From positions 96,856 to 160,855 of the forward strand of contig NZ_PYMB01000002.1 of the NCBI RefSeq assembly GCF_003026455.1: a stretch of DNA of 64,000 nucleotides, given 5' to 3'. The DNA is from Photobacterium rosenbergii (GTDB lineage Bacteria; Pseudomonadota; Gammaproteobacteria; Enterobacterales; Vibrionaceae). Below the pieces are notes generated by a model, which saw only the letters and a list, made by a program, of their open reading frames with translations, searched no databases and had not been told where the DNA came from. This document shows positions 27,120 through 36,580 of the stretch, piece after piece (the stretch's first letter is position 1; every line of letters starts with the position of its first letter). Made by a program: the position numbers and the translations under genes.

Positions 27120-27638
27120 CTAGCTTGTTGAAGGAACAGGGCCGACAGCTTTTTTGTGTTGGCGGCGAAATACAACAAAAGGTAAATAGAGCACCAGATT
27201 AAGCCCCAATGCCACCACAACACAGAACGCAATGCTGCTGACATCGAGTGGAATCCCGGGCGTGAAATGGACAAGTACCCGTTGAAGCTCATTGAATCTT
27301 GCCGGGTTAAACATATACAGGGTCTTATCGACGAGGTGGCCGTTGGCCAGTATTGCCATGCCTTGCTCCAGCGTGCCATGTTGCCGCAGTACTTTGAGCT
27401 TTTGTTCGGCATCGACCCGAACCACAGGGTTGTCTTCCTGAAGTAGCGAGGAAACCATACTTTCGGCACTGTCAAAGCCATGCTGTTGGGCATTGCTACG
27501 GTAGGCCTCAACTTGTTGGGTGGCCGCATCGTAAAACCCAGACAGGTACTGCAGATAGTGATCGGCCAGCATAGGGATTTGCAGGGTAGCAATCAACAGC
27601 CCACCGAAGACAAGCCTATCTAAAATCCGCTTTATCAT
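27120..27638 (-). CDS. DUF2937 family membrane protein
   Basis: ATG 27638 (172 residues) is chosen because GGGAGG lies just before it; eleven in-frame residues upstream are dropped. Layout: one N-terminal membrane segment (LVFGGLLIATLQIPMLADHY), a long soluble loop with coiled-coil-like helices, and a second membrane segment (IAFCVVVALGLNLVLYLPF) near the C-terminus, ending in a basic tail. This pattern recalls DUF2937, whose function is unknown. Confidence 0.65.
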   Translation of the reverse strand: MIKRILDRLVFGGLLIATLQIPMLADHYLQYLSGFYDAATQQVEAYRSNAQQHGFDSAESMVSSLLQEDNPVVRVDAEQKLKVLRQHGTLEQGMAILANGHLVDKTLYMFNPARFNELQRVLVHFTPGIPLDVSSIAFCVVVALGLNLVLYLPFVVFRRQHKKAVGPVPSTS

Positions 27639-27832
27639 ATTACCTCCCGACAGCAAGTCACTGAATTCCATCTATATAACAATATATAGCGCATTGCCAA
27701 GGAGATATGTCCTAGCGAGGTCAAAAGTGCAGGTACGAAGCCAAGCTGGTATAGCCGGTTCAAAATTAGAAGGTAATGGGAATAAGGGGGGAGGGGAAAG
27801 CGAGTTGGAAATATCTATTGGGATGAGTGCCA

Positions 27833-27864
27833 TAAAAAAACAGGACGAGCATAGCTCGTCCTGT
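27833..27864 (-). terminator. Terminator of asnS
   Basis: ACAGGACGAGC (27840-27850) and GCTCGTCCTGT (27854-27864) form a perfect 11-bp stem. On the minus strand the stem is followed by seven T, so it ends the asnS transcript. Confidence 0.9.
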
Positions 27865-27894
27865 GGGTATTTATCAGTGCTCTTCTAATCGAAA

Positions 27895-29295
27895 TTAGAA
27901 GTTTGCAGAGCGTGGTGCACGTGGGAACGGGATCACGTCTCGGATGTTAGCCATACCTGTTACGTAAGTCACTAGACGCTCGAAGCCTAGACCGAAGCCT
28001 GAATGTGGTACTGTGCCGTAGCGGCGCAGGTCGCGGTACCAGCTCATGTGCTCAGGATCGATGTTCATCTCAACCATGCGCTTGTCCAGTAGCTCTAGGC
28101 GCTCTTCACGCTGGGAACCACCGATGATCTCACCGATACCTGGTGCTAGTACGTCCATCGCAGCAACAGTCTTGCCGTCGTCGTTCATACGCATGTAGAA
28201 AGCTTTGATGTCTTTCGGGTAGTTCTTAACAACAACCGGTGCTTTGAAGTGCTCTTCTGCTAGGTAGCGCTCGTGCTCAGAAGACATGTCGATGCCCCAC
28301 TCAACGTCGAACTCGAAGTCACGGCCAGAATCTTTTAGGATCTGGATAGCATCGGTGTAGTCAACCTGTGCAAAGTCAGAGTTAACAAACTGCTCTAGAC
28401 GCGTAATTGCATCTTTGTTGATACGCTGGGCAAAGAACTCAAGGTCGTCACGACGTTCTTCCAGTACCGCTTTGAACACGTACTTCAGCATGTCTTCAGC
28501 AAGCTTGGCAACATCGTCAAGCTCAGCGAATGCAACTTCAGGCTCAACCATCCAGAATTCCGCTAGGTGGCGGCTGGTGTTTGAGTTCTCGGCACGGAAA
28601 GTCGGGCCGAAAGTGTACACTTTGCTAAGGGCACAAGCGTAGGCTTCTGCGTTTAGCTGACCAGATACAGTTAGGAACGTTTCTTTGCCGAAGAAGTCTT
28701 TATCGAAATCGACTTCGCCAGCGTCTGTCATTGGTGTGTTCACCAAATCAAGCGTTGAAACGCGGAACATTTCACCAGCACCTTCAGCATCAGATGCAGT
28801 GATCAGTGGCGCAGACATCCAGAAGAAGCCTTGCTCGTGGTAGAAACGGTGGATAGCTTGAGATAGGCAGTTACGAACACGGGCTACTGCACCAATTACG
28901 TTGGTGCGTGGACGAAGGTGCGCGACTTCACGAAGGTACTCGATAGAGTGGCGAGTTTTCGCCATTGGGTAAGTGTCAGCATCTTCAACCCAACCAACAA
29001 CTTTAACTTCAGTCGCTGCTAGTTCGAAATCCTGACCTTTCGCTGGTGATTCAACAATCTTACCAGTAACCTCAACAGAGCAACCAGTTGTCAGCTTAAG
29101 TACTTCTTCCTGGTAATTATTCAACTCATTAGGGACCACGGCCTGAATCGGGTCGAAACAAGAGCCGTCGTAAATGGCAAGGAAAGAGATTCCAGCTTTG
29201 GAATCACGACGTGAACGGATCCAGCCGCGAACAGTGACTTCACTGTCAACCGCTAGCTTACCGCTAAGTACGTCTGTTACAGGCGCGTAAGTCAT
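27895..29295 (-). CDS. asnS: Asparaginyl-tRNA synthetase
   Basis: A 466-residue class IIb synthetase, the usual length. The N-terminal OB-fold anticodon-binding domain contains [20 protein letters not shown]. The catalytic core has motif 2 ([20 protein letters not shown]), and motif 3 near the C-terminus as [17 protein letters not shown]. It charges tRNA-Asn with asparagine in the cytosol. The terminator lies 30 bp downstream. The upstream region separates it from the chemoreceptor remnant. Confidence 0.97.
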   Translation of the reverse strand: MTYAPVTDVLSGKLAVDSEVTVRGWIRSRRDSKAGISFLAIYDGSCFDPIQAVVPNELNNYQEEVLKLTTGCSVEVTGKIVESPAKGQDFELAATEVKVVGWVEDADTYPMAKTRHSIEYLREVAHLRPRTNVIGAVARVRNCLSQAIHRFYHEQGFFWMSAPLITASDAEGAGEMFRVSTLDLVNTPMTDAGEVDFDKDFFGKETFLTVSGQLNAEAYACALSKVYTFGPTFRAENSNTSRHLAEFWMVEPEVAFAELDDVAKLAEDMLKYVFKAVLEERRDDLEFFAQRINKDAITRLEQFVNSDFAQVDYTDAIQILKDSGRDFEFDVEWGIDMSSEHERYLAEEHFKAPVVVKNYPKDIKAFYMRMNDDGKTVAAMDVLAPGIGEIIGGSQREERLELLDKRMVEMNIDPEHMSWYRDLRRYGTVPHSGFGLGFERLVTYVTGMANIRDVIPFPRAPRSANF

Positions 29296-29399
29296 GTGTA
29301 AATTATTCTCCGTTAAGGCACTTTATTTGTGTATTGCCAGGGTAGATTGCCCCAAATACACAGTCCAAGGAGACCATATTACCTTTCTTACGTTTAGCA

Positions 29400-29621
29400 T
29401 CAACCCTTGTTATTGCCTGAAAGGGTAAATTGATGCAGTAATCGCTCTAATTGTTCTGCCAAGTGTTCAAGATTTACACTAATTTCTTTCGATGCCTGGG
29501 CATGGGTAGCGGTATCGTCTGCATGTTGGGTCATGATCCCGACTTTCGAACGGATACCACCCGCCAGTGAGGCCTGACTGGCGCTTTGATTGGCAAAGAG
29601 GCCTGTGGTAGCTGACCTCTT
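29400..29621 (-). pseudogene. Remnant of methyl-accepting chemotaxis protein C-terminus
   Basis: The minus-strand frame from 29621 to a TGA at 29400-29402 encodes about 73 residues with no start of its own; a TAA, the stop of the GNAT gene, lies in the same frame upstream. The translation includes NQSASQASLAGGIRSKVG, then TQHADDTATHAQASKEIS and VNLEHLAEQLERLLHQF. Ala/Gln/Ser-rich helix followed by LAEQLERLLHQF resembles the C-terminal tail of methyl-accepting chemotaxis proteins. The rest of the receptor is absent, so this looks like a deletion remnant. The identification is by pattern only. Confidence 0.55.
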
Positions 29622-29630
29622 GATGTTTAT

Positions 29631-30239
29631 TTACCGTTGAGCGTCATACTGTGCGGCGGTGAGGCCGTAGTAGACTTTGTCATCGAAGCCTTGTTCGAGT
29701 TTGTAATAGTCTTTCTGTCGGCCTTCAAGCTGATAGCCACATTTTTCCATTGCTCGGTATGAGCCAATGTTGGCACCGTAGCAATCAGCACTGATTTTGT
29801 GTGCACCTAGTTCTTTGAAGCCTAAGTCTGTCATCAATTGGCAAGCTTGAGTGCCGATACCCTGTCCCCATGCATGAGCAGGAAGTTGGTAGCCTACTTC
29901 ATAGTTTCCTTGGCAGAACATCACCTGGGTAATGGCTGTCATGCCCATGTAACGGTCATGTTGGTCCCGGATGACAAACGTTGGATTATCAGGCCAGACA
30001 CCGTTACTTATTGCTTCTTGGGTATTCTCAATAATTGGGCCGAAGAAGCCTTGGTATACACTTTCGTCGGCCGGTGCAAAGAACAGGTATTGAGTCACTC
30101 TGTCGTCACCGAGCATGGTGATGATGTCGCTTAAATCTGATGGCTGAATTAGGCGAATTGTCAGAGTGCTATGGAATGCGATAGCGTCGCCTTGTTTCAA
30201 TGCCGAATATGGCACTGGATGTGTCGCTGAATTAGTCAT
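29631..30239 (-). CDS. GNAT-family N-acetyltransferase (RimJ-like)
   Basis: ATG 30239 (202 residues) is preceded by GAGG with good spacing; the longer frame adds seven residues. It is a GNAT fold of the RimJ/RimL type: TLTIRLIQPSDLSDI at the N-terminus, YEVGYQLPAHAWGQGIGTQA as the acetyl-CoA loop (motif A), and ISADCYGANIGSYRAMEKCG with GRQKDYYKLE. It transfers an acetyl group from acetyl-CoA to an amine of an unknown protein or small molecule. The remnant at 29400-29621 starts just past its stop. Confidence 0.85.
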   Translation of the reverse strand: MTNSATHPVPYSALKQGDAIAFHSTLTIRLIQPSDLSDIITMLGDDRVTQYLFFAPADESVYQGFFGPIIENTQEAISNGVWPDNPTFVIRDQHDRYMGMTAITQVMFCQGNYEVGYQLPAHAWGQGIGTQACQLMTDLGFKELGAHKISADCYGANIGSYRAMEKCGYQLEGRQKDYYKLEQGFDDKVYYGLTAAQYDAQR

Positions 30240-30326
30240 AGTTACCTCGTTATCTGGCATCTATATTAGCGAAGGAACTTTATGAGCGATTGGACTTTTG
30301 CGACAAAATATAAAGAAGGCCGTGAT

Positions 30327-31163
30327 TTATTCAAAGTCGCCATAAACGTCGATGGTCAGGTCCCGGTTCTGCAGGTAATTGGCAGGGGTACGCTTGAGCT
30401 GCTGTTTGAGCTGCCTGATCAAATGGGATTGGTCGCTAAAACCAAATTGCTGGGAAAATGCTGACCAATCAATGTCTTCATCTTGTTTATAGAGAGCAAG
30501 GATCATTAGCTCCAACTTGATCATCAATTGGTACTTTTTGATACTTAGTCCAGTGACCTGACGAAAACTGCGTTCCAGCGTGCGTCTCGAGCAGGCACAT
30601 AAATCGGCCAGTTGATTGATATCGATGTTGTCCGCCGAAGATTCAGATTGATTGGCTTCCATCGCCGCTATGACTTTCTGTGCGGTGGTGAAGGTTTTAT
30701 TTATTTGGCTCGAAAAGCATAGGCTTTCAACGTGTTGTTGAATAAAGCTAATAAGGTTTTGTTTCGAGTTGCACTGCCATATTTGCTGCTGGAATTGTCT
30801 ATCGAAAAGCGGCGTGAGCCAGTCAAACCAGTCACACTGGTTGACTAATGCGTCATTGGACTTGTTAAGCAGGTAAAGCCCTTCTGGACGGAAAGTGATA
30901 CCAATTCGCTTAAGCGGGGCGGTGTCTCTCAGGGTCAGTATCCGGTCGCTGGCAGTCAGCAAGTGACTCCCTTTGCCCGACAATTGGTCGCTGCCACTTT
31001 GATAACAATAAGCTTGCTCTGGCGGGGTAAACAACAAGTGTGCCCTAGGGTTGGGAATAAGCTGTGGTAGTTGTTCGATGGTGTCGCCGTTTTCCACCTC
31101 AAGATACCAGACCTGATGAATGAGCCATTCAAAACCATCAAGAGGGTTTTTCCACGTGATCAT
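30327..31163 (-). CDS. AraC-family transcriptional regulator
   Basis: A 278-residue protein with a C-terminal AraC/XylS DNA-binding domain of two helix-turn-helix units: INQLADLCACSRRTLERSFR (about residues 188-207) and the second around FSQQFGFSDQSHLIRQLKQQ (about 242-261). The N-terminal part (ENGDTIEQLPQLIPNPRAHL, then GITFRPEGLYLLNK) is an effector or dimerisation region not matched to a known sensor. It starts at ATG 31163 behind AGGT. The small divergent frame at 30282 is not convincing as a gene. Confidence 0.87.
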   Translation of the reverse strand: MITWKNPLDGFEWLIHQVWYLEVENGDTIEQLPQLIPNPRAHLLFTPPEQAYCYQSGSDQLSGKGSHLLTASDRILTLRDTAPLKRIGITFRPEGLYLLNKSNDALVNQCDWFDWLTPLFDRQFQQQIWQCNSKQNLISFIQQHVESLCFSSQINKTFTTAQKVIAAMEANQSESSADNIDINQLADLCACSRRTLERSFRQVTGLSIKKYQLMIKLELMILALYKQDEDIDWSAFSQQFGFSDQSHLIRQLKQQLKRTPANYLQNRDLTIDVYGDFE

Positions 31164-31250
31164 CTTTACTACCTGATTAGCGATAAATCTCTTTGCTGAA
31201 TAGTTATTTTAATTTAATCGGGATGAAATGTGTTGTCGGTTTATATAGCG

Positions 31251-31284
31251 AAAGCCTAGGTCATGTTGAAATGACCTAGGCTTT
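31251..31284. terminator. 14-bp hairpin between AraC gene and large lipoprotein gene
   Basis: AAAGCCTAGGTCAT (31251-31264) and ATGACCTAGGCTTT (31271-31284) form a perfect 14-bp stem with a 6-nt loop. Both neighbours are on the minus strand and the U tract is short, so it is a terminator-like hairpin for the lipoprotein gene. Confidence 0.7.
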
Positions 31285-31303
31285 GTCTTGGATTGGGAAA
31301 GAA

Positions 31304-34186
31304 TTAAGGTGCTGGCTGTTCAGGTACCTCAAGGTAGGCACAGGTTTGTCCATCGTTGAGGATAGTCCCGGCTGGAGGGCCTGCTGGTTCTTCTTCTGCT
31401 GGTGGCTCTTCGCCTTCAGCAGGAGGGTTTTCACCTTCTGGCGGAGTTTCTTCCTCAGCAGGTGGCGGCGGCTCTACTGGTACCACATTCGGCACTTGGC
31501 TGGCATCAATCAGGGTGACGATGTCACTCCAGATCTCACCTTCATCACTGCCGTAGAGCAGAGTTTCGTCGGTTTGCCAACGGCTCTGGTGATTAAATGC
31601 TTTGATTGCCAGTTTCAAACCATCGGTATCGGTGATCTGGATCCGCTCATTCATTGAGCCGTCGACCGCTTCGTAATACAGGGTGCCATCATCTTCTATT
31701 TTCCATAGAATGTCGAAGTTGAAACCACAGCCACTTCCATCGACATAACTGCCCAAGAAAAAGTCACCTTGGAAGTCGTCACTTAATTTAAGATAACGTG
31801 CAGTGTCTGGGTTACTGTGATTACCACCTTCACCCCCTGTGTCACTGGCGAATATCAGGGCTTTATCATCGCTGTTATTCCCCGTTTGGCCAATCAGAAG
31901 GGCTTCGGTAAATACTGGATTTCGGCCAAACCAAATCTCCTTACACTGTTGTACCTGAGTGTTGTAGTTAGCCAAGGTTTCTTTGACAACAGGTGTGGTT
32001 GTCGCCGGGTCCCAGCCGGAATCACCATCTAGGCAAGCTGCCAACGAGCCAGCTAGGTATTCTTTGGCCATGGTACTGGAAATTTGTGCTTGTTGGCCTT
32101 GTTGGCTGAACACTTTAATAGCAAGCAAGTTTCGCTGATACTCATAAGCGTTTAGTGACCAGTAATCGAATTCATCTTCAATATTCGTGTCACCGATAAG
32201 CTTCAAGTAGCCCTCTTCGGTAAGAGACCAGTTACGTGAGCCTGTTTCTTCGAGGGTATTGCGGTAATGGTCCCAAGTATTATCAGCGCGTAATACATGG
32301 GCGGTAATTTCCCCCTCTTCACTGATCTGGACGAGGGTCTTATCGACAAGGTCATTCACTGATTGAGTGGTAAAGCGTTCATCGCCGCCACATTCGGTGA
32401 CTGCATTGAGGAATAACCCTTCATTGGCAAAATCGGTGTTGCCGAAAATACATTCACCAAATGGTGGTAGGTTATCGCGGCTTGCTGCCGCAAAGATTTG
32501 CGCTTTGGCATCGTTATCAAAGCCTGAGAAATTGAACTCAGCCAACTCGAGCAACACCTCACCGATGTTCACGAAGCCTCGGTCTTCGACAAGAAATAGG
32601 TTGCGACCATTGTATGGGTAATCGTCGGCAATTTGTTTGATGATATCGGGCACATCGAACCGGATCACAGGCCTGCCTGATACTGTTGTAGGTGCCCAAA
32701 CCCCGGTATCTTGGATCGTCCATTCATTGGCTGCAATCCGACTCCAGTAACGGACGGTGAAGAAATCATCGCCGATGAATTCGGCAACAATGTTATCGCT
32801 GAGTTTGAAGCCATTTACCTGATCGATAGTAATACCGATATCAAACAATGGTGTTTTGATATCGTCGAGGGAGGTATACCCAGCCTCAGGGGTCAGGATT
32901 GGATACGCACGACAGGTATCTTGGTCATTGGTGTTATCACACAATAGGTAGGTTTCACTCTCAGGGCGCCAGGTGAAGTAAAAACCGGAAGAGCCATCGG
33001 CGAACGTGGTGTCATCCGGAATATAGCGGGTCAGGTAATGATTCTCCCTGCTCGACAGAAAATCGTGCATTTTCTTCCCTGATAGAGGGTACACCTTAGC
33101 CTCTAAGGTTACGCCTCTTTCATCCGAGGTATTCAATGCCGCATCGGTAAGCAGTGCATTACGGTCAGTGGAAAATTGCACCTTGAGGTACTCAAACAGT
33201 CCAACCCAACCTTGATTAGTCAGCACTTGGGAGCGGATATCCTCAGAGCCAAAGGCAGTTGAGTTACTTAGGTAGGTGAATACTTCGCTCAGAGAGATAT
33301 CTTCACTGCCGGATTTGTCCCAGCTGTATTCGGTAATGGTGGTTTCATTGCCGTCATAAGAGGTCGAGTCAGCAAAAATACCTTTGCCCTCATTGCTTTC
33401 CGTAGCACTGATCTCCCAGTAACCGTCATTTAGGATAGCCAGAATATTGGCAATGACTGCAGATTGCTCAGTGAAGTAGCGCTCAAGCCTGCCCTCCGTC
33501 ATGGTCTGTACGATAGTCAGGCTCATTAAATCTTCAAGGGTTAGCCCCTGTACGCCAATTTTAGGGAACAGGGTATCGCGGATATCAATGGCGATCTTGT
33601 TGATGTCTTCAAGCGCTAATGCAACAGCACCTTGGGCGCCGGACTCAAATACATCAGTAAATACGCCCCAGCTGGCGTCAGTGGCTACCCGTTGAGCAAG
33701 CGCGTAGTAAGTCAAAGAGGATTCAAGAGAAATCGCCAAGCGCTCAGCAGCCAACGGAGTCATGTATAAGCCAGTTGGCAGGTTTTCACCTATGGTAAAT
33801 TCAGGTACGCCATCTAAGTCGACTAATAGCACTGCGTTTATTCTGGGCCGGGTGCCTGCATCAAGAACATATTTGCCATCGCCTTGAGACTCGAGGCGTG
33901 TGATGTTAATTGAATCAAACACTTTCCCTTGGCCATCTAACCAAACGGCAGCAAAGTTCTGTTCGGTCAGGTCTTTTACCGCATTGGCATAGGCGGGCTG
34001 TATCAAAGAGAAGCTGGATTGATTGGCAAGGATTATACCGTCGGGTGCATCAACTGAAACTGTAAAGGTGGTGGAAACAGGTACTGGTGTGCCTGCTACA
34101 GGAGCGGCGGAACCACCGCTGTCTCCACAAGCAGTAAGCAGCAGACTGCTGATAAACAGCAGGGTATATCCCATATAACTGCGCAT
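31304..34186 (-). CDS. Large secreted lipoprotein, 960 aa, unknown function
   Basis: A 960-residue protein starting at ATG 34186 behind GGGGA. The N-terminus is a lipoprotein signal (MGYTLLFISSLLLTACGDSG, lipidated Cys about residue 20) followed by a Gly/Pro linker. The large middle part is mixed and rich in Asp, Glu and Ser, with repeat-like stretches such as SEDISLSEVFTYL and TYLLCDNTNDQDTCRAYPIL, and no catalytic motif I recognise. The C-terminus has a Pro/Glu-rich linker (PPPPAEEETPPEGENPPAE and more) before a last Cys segment (NDGQTCAYLEV). Probably an outer-membrane-anchored surface protein specific to marine Vibrionaceae. Function unknown. Confidence 0.8.
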   Translation of the reverse strand: MRSYMGYTLLFISSLLLTACGDSGGSAAPVAGTPVPVSTTFTVSVDAPDGIILANQSSFSLIQPAYANAVKDLTEQNFAAVWLDGQGKVFDSINITRLESQGDGKYVLDAGTRPRINAVLLVDLDGVPEFTIGENLPTGLYMTPLAAERLAISLESSLTYYALAQRVATDASWGVFTDVFESGAQGAVALALEDINKIAIDIRDTLFPKIGVQGLTLEDLMSLTIVQTMTEGRLERYFTEQSAVIANILAILNDGYWEISATESNEGKGIFADSTSYDGNETTITEYSWDKSGSEDISLSEVFTYLSNSTAFGSEDIRSQVLTNQGWVGLFEYLKVQFSTDRNALLTDAALNTSDERGVTLEAKVYPLSGKKMHDFLSSRENHYLTRYIPDDTTFADGSSGFYFTWRPESETYLLCDNTNDQDTCRAYPILTPEAGYTSLDDIKTPLFDIGITIDQVNGFKLSDNIVAEFIGDDFFTVRYWSRIAANEWTIQDTGVWAPTTVSGRPVIRFDVPDIIKQIADDYPYNGRNLFLVEDRGFVNIGEVLLELAEFNFSGFDNDAKAQIFAAASRDNLPPFGECIFGNTDFANEGLFLNAVTECGGDERFTTQSVNDLVDKTLVQISEEGEITAHVLRADNTWDHYRNTLEETGSRNWSLTEEGYLKLIGDTNIEDEFDYWSLNAYEYQRNLLAIKVFSQQGQQAQISSTMAKEYLAGSLAACLDGDSGWDPATTTPVVKETLANYNTQVQQCKEIWFGRNPVFTEALLIGQTGNNSDDKALIFASDTGGEGGNHSNPDTARYLKLSDDFQGDFFLGSYVDGSGCGFNFDILWKIEDDGTLYYEAVDGSMNERIQITDTDGLKLAIKAFNHQSRWQTDETLLYGSDEGEIWSDIVTLIDASQVPNVVPVEPPPPAEEETPPEGENPPAEGEEPPAEEEPAGPPAGTILNDGQTCAYLEVPEQPAP

Positions 34187-34297
34187 AATAAATTCCCCAA
34201 TAGGTCATGAATCTTTATTGGTATTTGTTTTCTGCTCAGTATAGATAGGACAAAAAGGTGCAAAGTTAAGAAAGGAGATGTGTCTCGTATATAGAGC

Positions 34298-34321
34298 GGC
34301 TGTCCTGAAAATAAGACAGCC
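34298..34321. terminator. Hairpin between queE and lipoprotein gene
   Basis: GGCTGTC (34298-34304) and GACAGCC (34315-34321) around a 10-nt loop, with no strong U tract on either strand. It may be a weak terminator for queE. Confidence 0.4.
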
Positions 34322-34355
34322 TCCCATATATTATATCTGTTTAGGTATCAGCCTA

Positions 34356-35024
34356 TTAGGCGATAGCGAGGTATTTGTGGGTCTGGATGGATAAGCGCCA
34401 GTTACGTTTGATACAGGTCTCAATGCATAACTCTGTAGCTCGTGGCTTTTGGCTAATAGGTTGTAGTGCAATATTGACGTCAGATTTAAGATTTTTGCCG
34501 TCAATTAATTCATCCAATTGGTCGATATCTTTTTGTGTGCCGACAGGGTGCTTAATTTCATCGGCACGTTCCAGTGCACTTGCTAGTACTGGGAGTTTGG
34601 CTTTCATGTTGATTTTCGGCGACACCGTTACCCAGGTGTTTACTGTCGCGAGGACATCTGAAGTACCACTGGTTTCAATTTGGCATTGGAAGCCGGCTTG
34701 CTCCAAAGCGGTAGTCAATGGCAGCAAATCGTAGATACAAGGCTCACCCCCGGTGATAACAACGTGCTTGGCGGTGTACCCTTGCTTCTTGAGTAAATTA
34801 ACGATGCCGTCGGCGTCTATCTCGGTCCAGATTGGAGAGTCTCCGGTTTTCGCCATCACGTCTTCGATAGAACCATGGTCTTGCGGTTCGGCATTCCATG
34901 TTTGTTTGGTATCACACCAAGCACAGCCAACAGGGCAGATCTGTAGCCTGACAAAAATGGCGGGTACTCCAGTGAACACACCTTCACCTTGGATTGTTTC
35001 AAAGACTTCGTTAATTTTGTACAC
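34356..35024 (-). CDS. queE: 7-carboxy-7-deazaguanine synthase QueE
   Basis: A radical-SAM enzyme that makes the queuosine precursor 7-carboxy-7-deazaguanine. I choose GTG 35024 (222 residues, close to E. coli QueE) because GAGG sits 6 bases before it and the N-terminus then reads MYKINEVFETIQGEG. The ATG at 35036 lacks a ribosome site, and the longest frame adds more than 30 dubious residues. The cluster motif is CPVGCAWC with VVITGGEPCIYDL and QIETSGTSDV, ending in RNWRLSIQTHKYLAIA. It is divergent from mlc. Confidence 0.92.
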   Translation of the reverse strand: MYKINEVFETIQGEGVFTGVPAIFVRLQICPVGCAWCDTKQTWNAEPQDHGSIEDVMAKTGDSPIWTEIDADGIVNLLKKQGYTAKHVVITGGEPCIYDLLPLTTALEQAGFQCQIETSGTSDVLATVNTWVTVSPKINMKAKLPVLASALERADEIKHPVGTQKDIDQLDELIDGKNLKSDVNIALQPISQKPRATELCIETCIKRNWRLSIQTHKYLAIA

Positions 35025-35288
35025 CGTTAACCTCATGGCGGGGGGATTTTGCGACCGACAATTATCGCAAAATTGCGGGTGGCTGTCTTTATCAAGGTTA
35101 ATTTTTGTAGTTAAAAAAAAGGCAATAGTTTTGCGATATAATGAGAGCTGGCACAAATATCGTCTTGTTTTTCATGAATCCCCGTGACCATTGTCACGGA
35201 CTTAACATAATCGGCTTCACAATTAGTTCGCAAAGTAAAAAAATTCAATTTGTATTAAATGATGACAGATTTTATCGGGAGTTTAGGC

Positions 35289-36503
35289 ATGTATGTCGCC
35301 CAGCCTGGTCACATCGACCACATCAAAAGAAATAATGCCGGCAGCGTATACAAGCTTATTGACTTGTTTGGCCCAATCTCCCGCATTGAGCTTTCCAAAC
35401 GCAGCCAATTAGCGCCCGCGAGTATTACTAAAATTACTCGTGAGCTTATTGATGCGCACTTGATCAAAGAAACCGCTATTCAGGAATCTTCTAGCCGGGG
35501 GCGGCCTGCTGTCGGTCTGGTGCCTGCTAACGAAGGCTGGCAATTTATGTCCCTTCGCCTCGGGCGGGGGTACTTAACCATTGCCCTTCACGAACTAGGC
35601 GGTGATATTTTGGTGGAAGAGCGACAGGATATCGATGTGCTCCACCAAGATGAAGTACTGAAAAAGCTTATCTCTGAAATTCACACTTTCTTTGCCAATC
35701 ATGTGAGTGAGCTTGATCGTATTACAGCAATTGCAGTCTCGCTGCCCGGTGTCGTCAATGCCGAGGCCGGTACGATTATCCAGATGCCGCACTACGAGGT
35801 GCATAACCTCGAACTGGGACCTGCCATTCACCAAGCGACAGGGTTACCCGTGTTTATTGGTAATGATACCCGTTCATGGGCACTGGCCGAAAAACTGTTT
35901 GGTAACTCACGTGATGTGGCCAATTCCATCTTGGTGTCGATTCACCACGGTGTTGGTGCCGGTATCGTACTCGATAATGTGGTGCTGCAAGGCCGCATTG
36001 GTAATGTCGGTGAGCTAGGCCATATCCAAATTAAACCTTATGGCAAACGTTGTTTTTGTGGCAATCATGGTTGTCTTGAAACCGTCGCCAGTGTGAAAGC
36101 CGTTATCGAACAAGTAGAGCAGCGACTTCGCGAAGGGCATCCATCTTCTTTGCATGGCAAAAGCCTGACGATAGAGCGGATCTGTGACGCGGCCATTGCG
36201 GGTGATACGTTGGCCCGTCAGGTCATTATCGAATTGGGACACCATTTGGGGCAGGCGATCGCGATCATGGTTAACTTGTTCAACCCGGAGAAGATCCTCA
36301 TCGGCGGTGAATTCAACCGGGCAAAAGATATCTTGTATCCCGCTATTATGGAGTGTGTACGGAATCAGTCTTTGCCGGTGTATAACCGTGATTTGGTCAT
36401 CGAACAGAGTTCGTTCTACACACAGGCAACCATGCCTGGGGCGGCTTTGGTGAAGCAGGCCATGTATGACGGCCATTTGCTGATGAAATTGATTGAAGGT
36501 TAG
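35289..36503 (+). CDS. mlc: Mlc-type ROK transcriptional repressor
   Basis: ATG 35289 (404 residues) follows GGGAG with 7-nt spacing. E. coli Mlc is 406 residues, and this start gives MYVAQPGHIDHIKRNNAG, close to it. The N-terminal helix-turn-helix includes SRIELSKRSQLAPASITKIT; the ROK domain has the zinc motif KPYGKRCFCGNHGCLETVAS and the glycine-rich GVGAGIVLDN. Mlc represses ptsG and other sugar uptake genes and is sequestered by the glucose PTS protein EIICB. The start lies 264 bp from queE on the other strand. Confidence 0.93.
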   Translation: MYVAQPGHIDHIKRNNAGSVYKLIDLFGPISRIELSKRSQLAPASITKITRELIDAHLIKETAIQESSSRGRPAVGLVPANEGWQFMSLRLGRGYLTIALHELGGDILVEERQDIDVLHQDEVLKKLISEIHTFFANHVSELDRITAIAVSLPGVVNAEAGTIIQMPHYEVHNLELGPAIHQATGLPVFIGNDTRSWALAEKLFGNSRDVANSILVSIHHGVGAGIVLDNVVLQGRIGNVGELGHIQIKPYGKRCFCGNHGCLETVASVKAVIEQVEQRLREGHPSSLHGKSLTIERICDAAIAGDTLARQVIIELGHHLGQAIAIMVNLFNPEKILIGGEFNRAKDILYPAIMECVRNQSLPVYNRDLVIEQSSFYTQATMPGAALVKQAMYDGHLLMKLIEG

Positions 36504-36580
36504 TCTTTATTGGTTTTATAAGTCAGCATGTCTTTGTAAAAATTCACATCCACAGACATGTGCTTTGATTGGGTTATATC

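Noticed and set aside
27694-27888. 64-codon plus-strand frame between DUF2937 and asnS genes
   Set aside because: No ribosome site, odd composition, and it runs into the asnS terminator hairpin.
30282-30464. 60-codon plus-strand frame with a fair ribosome site (AAGGA) overlapping the AraC gene
   Set aside because: Three-quarters of it is antisense to the 3' end of a well-supported AraC-family gene, and its product shows no recognisable motif.
35037-35288. preQ1 riboswitch for queE or shared operator with mlc
   Set aside because: Searched by eye for the preQ1-I hairpin with A-rich tail and for NagC/Mlc-type dyads; found none.
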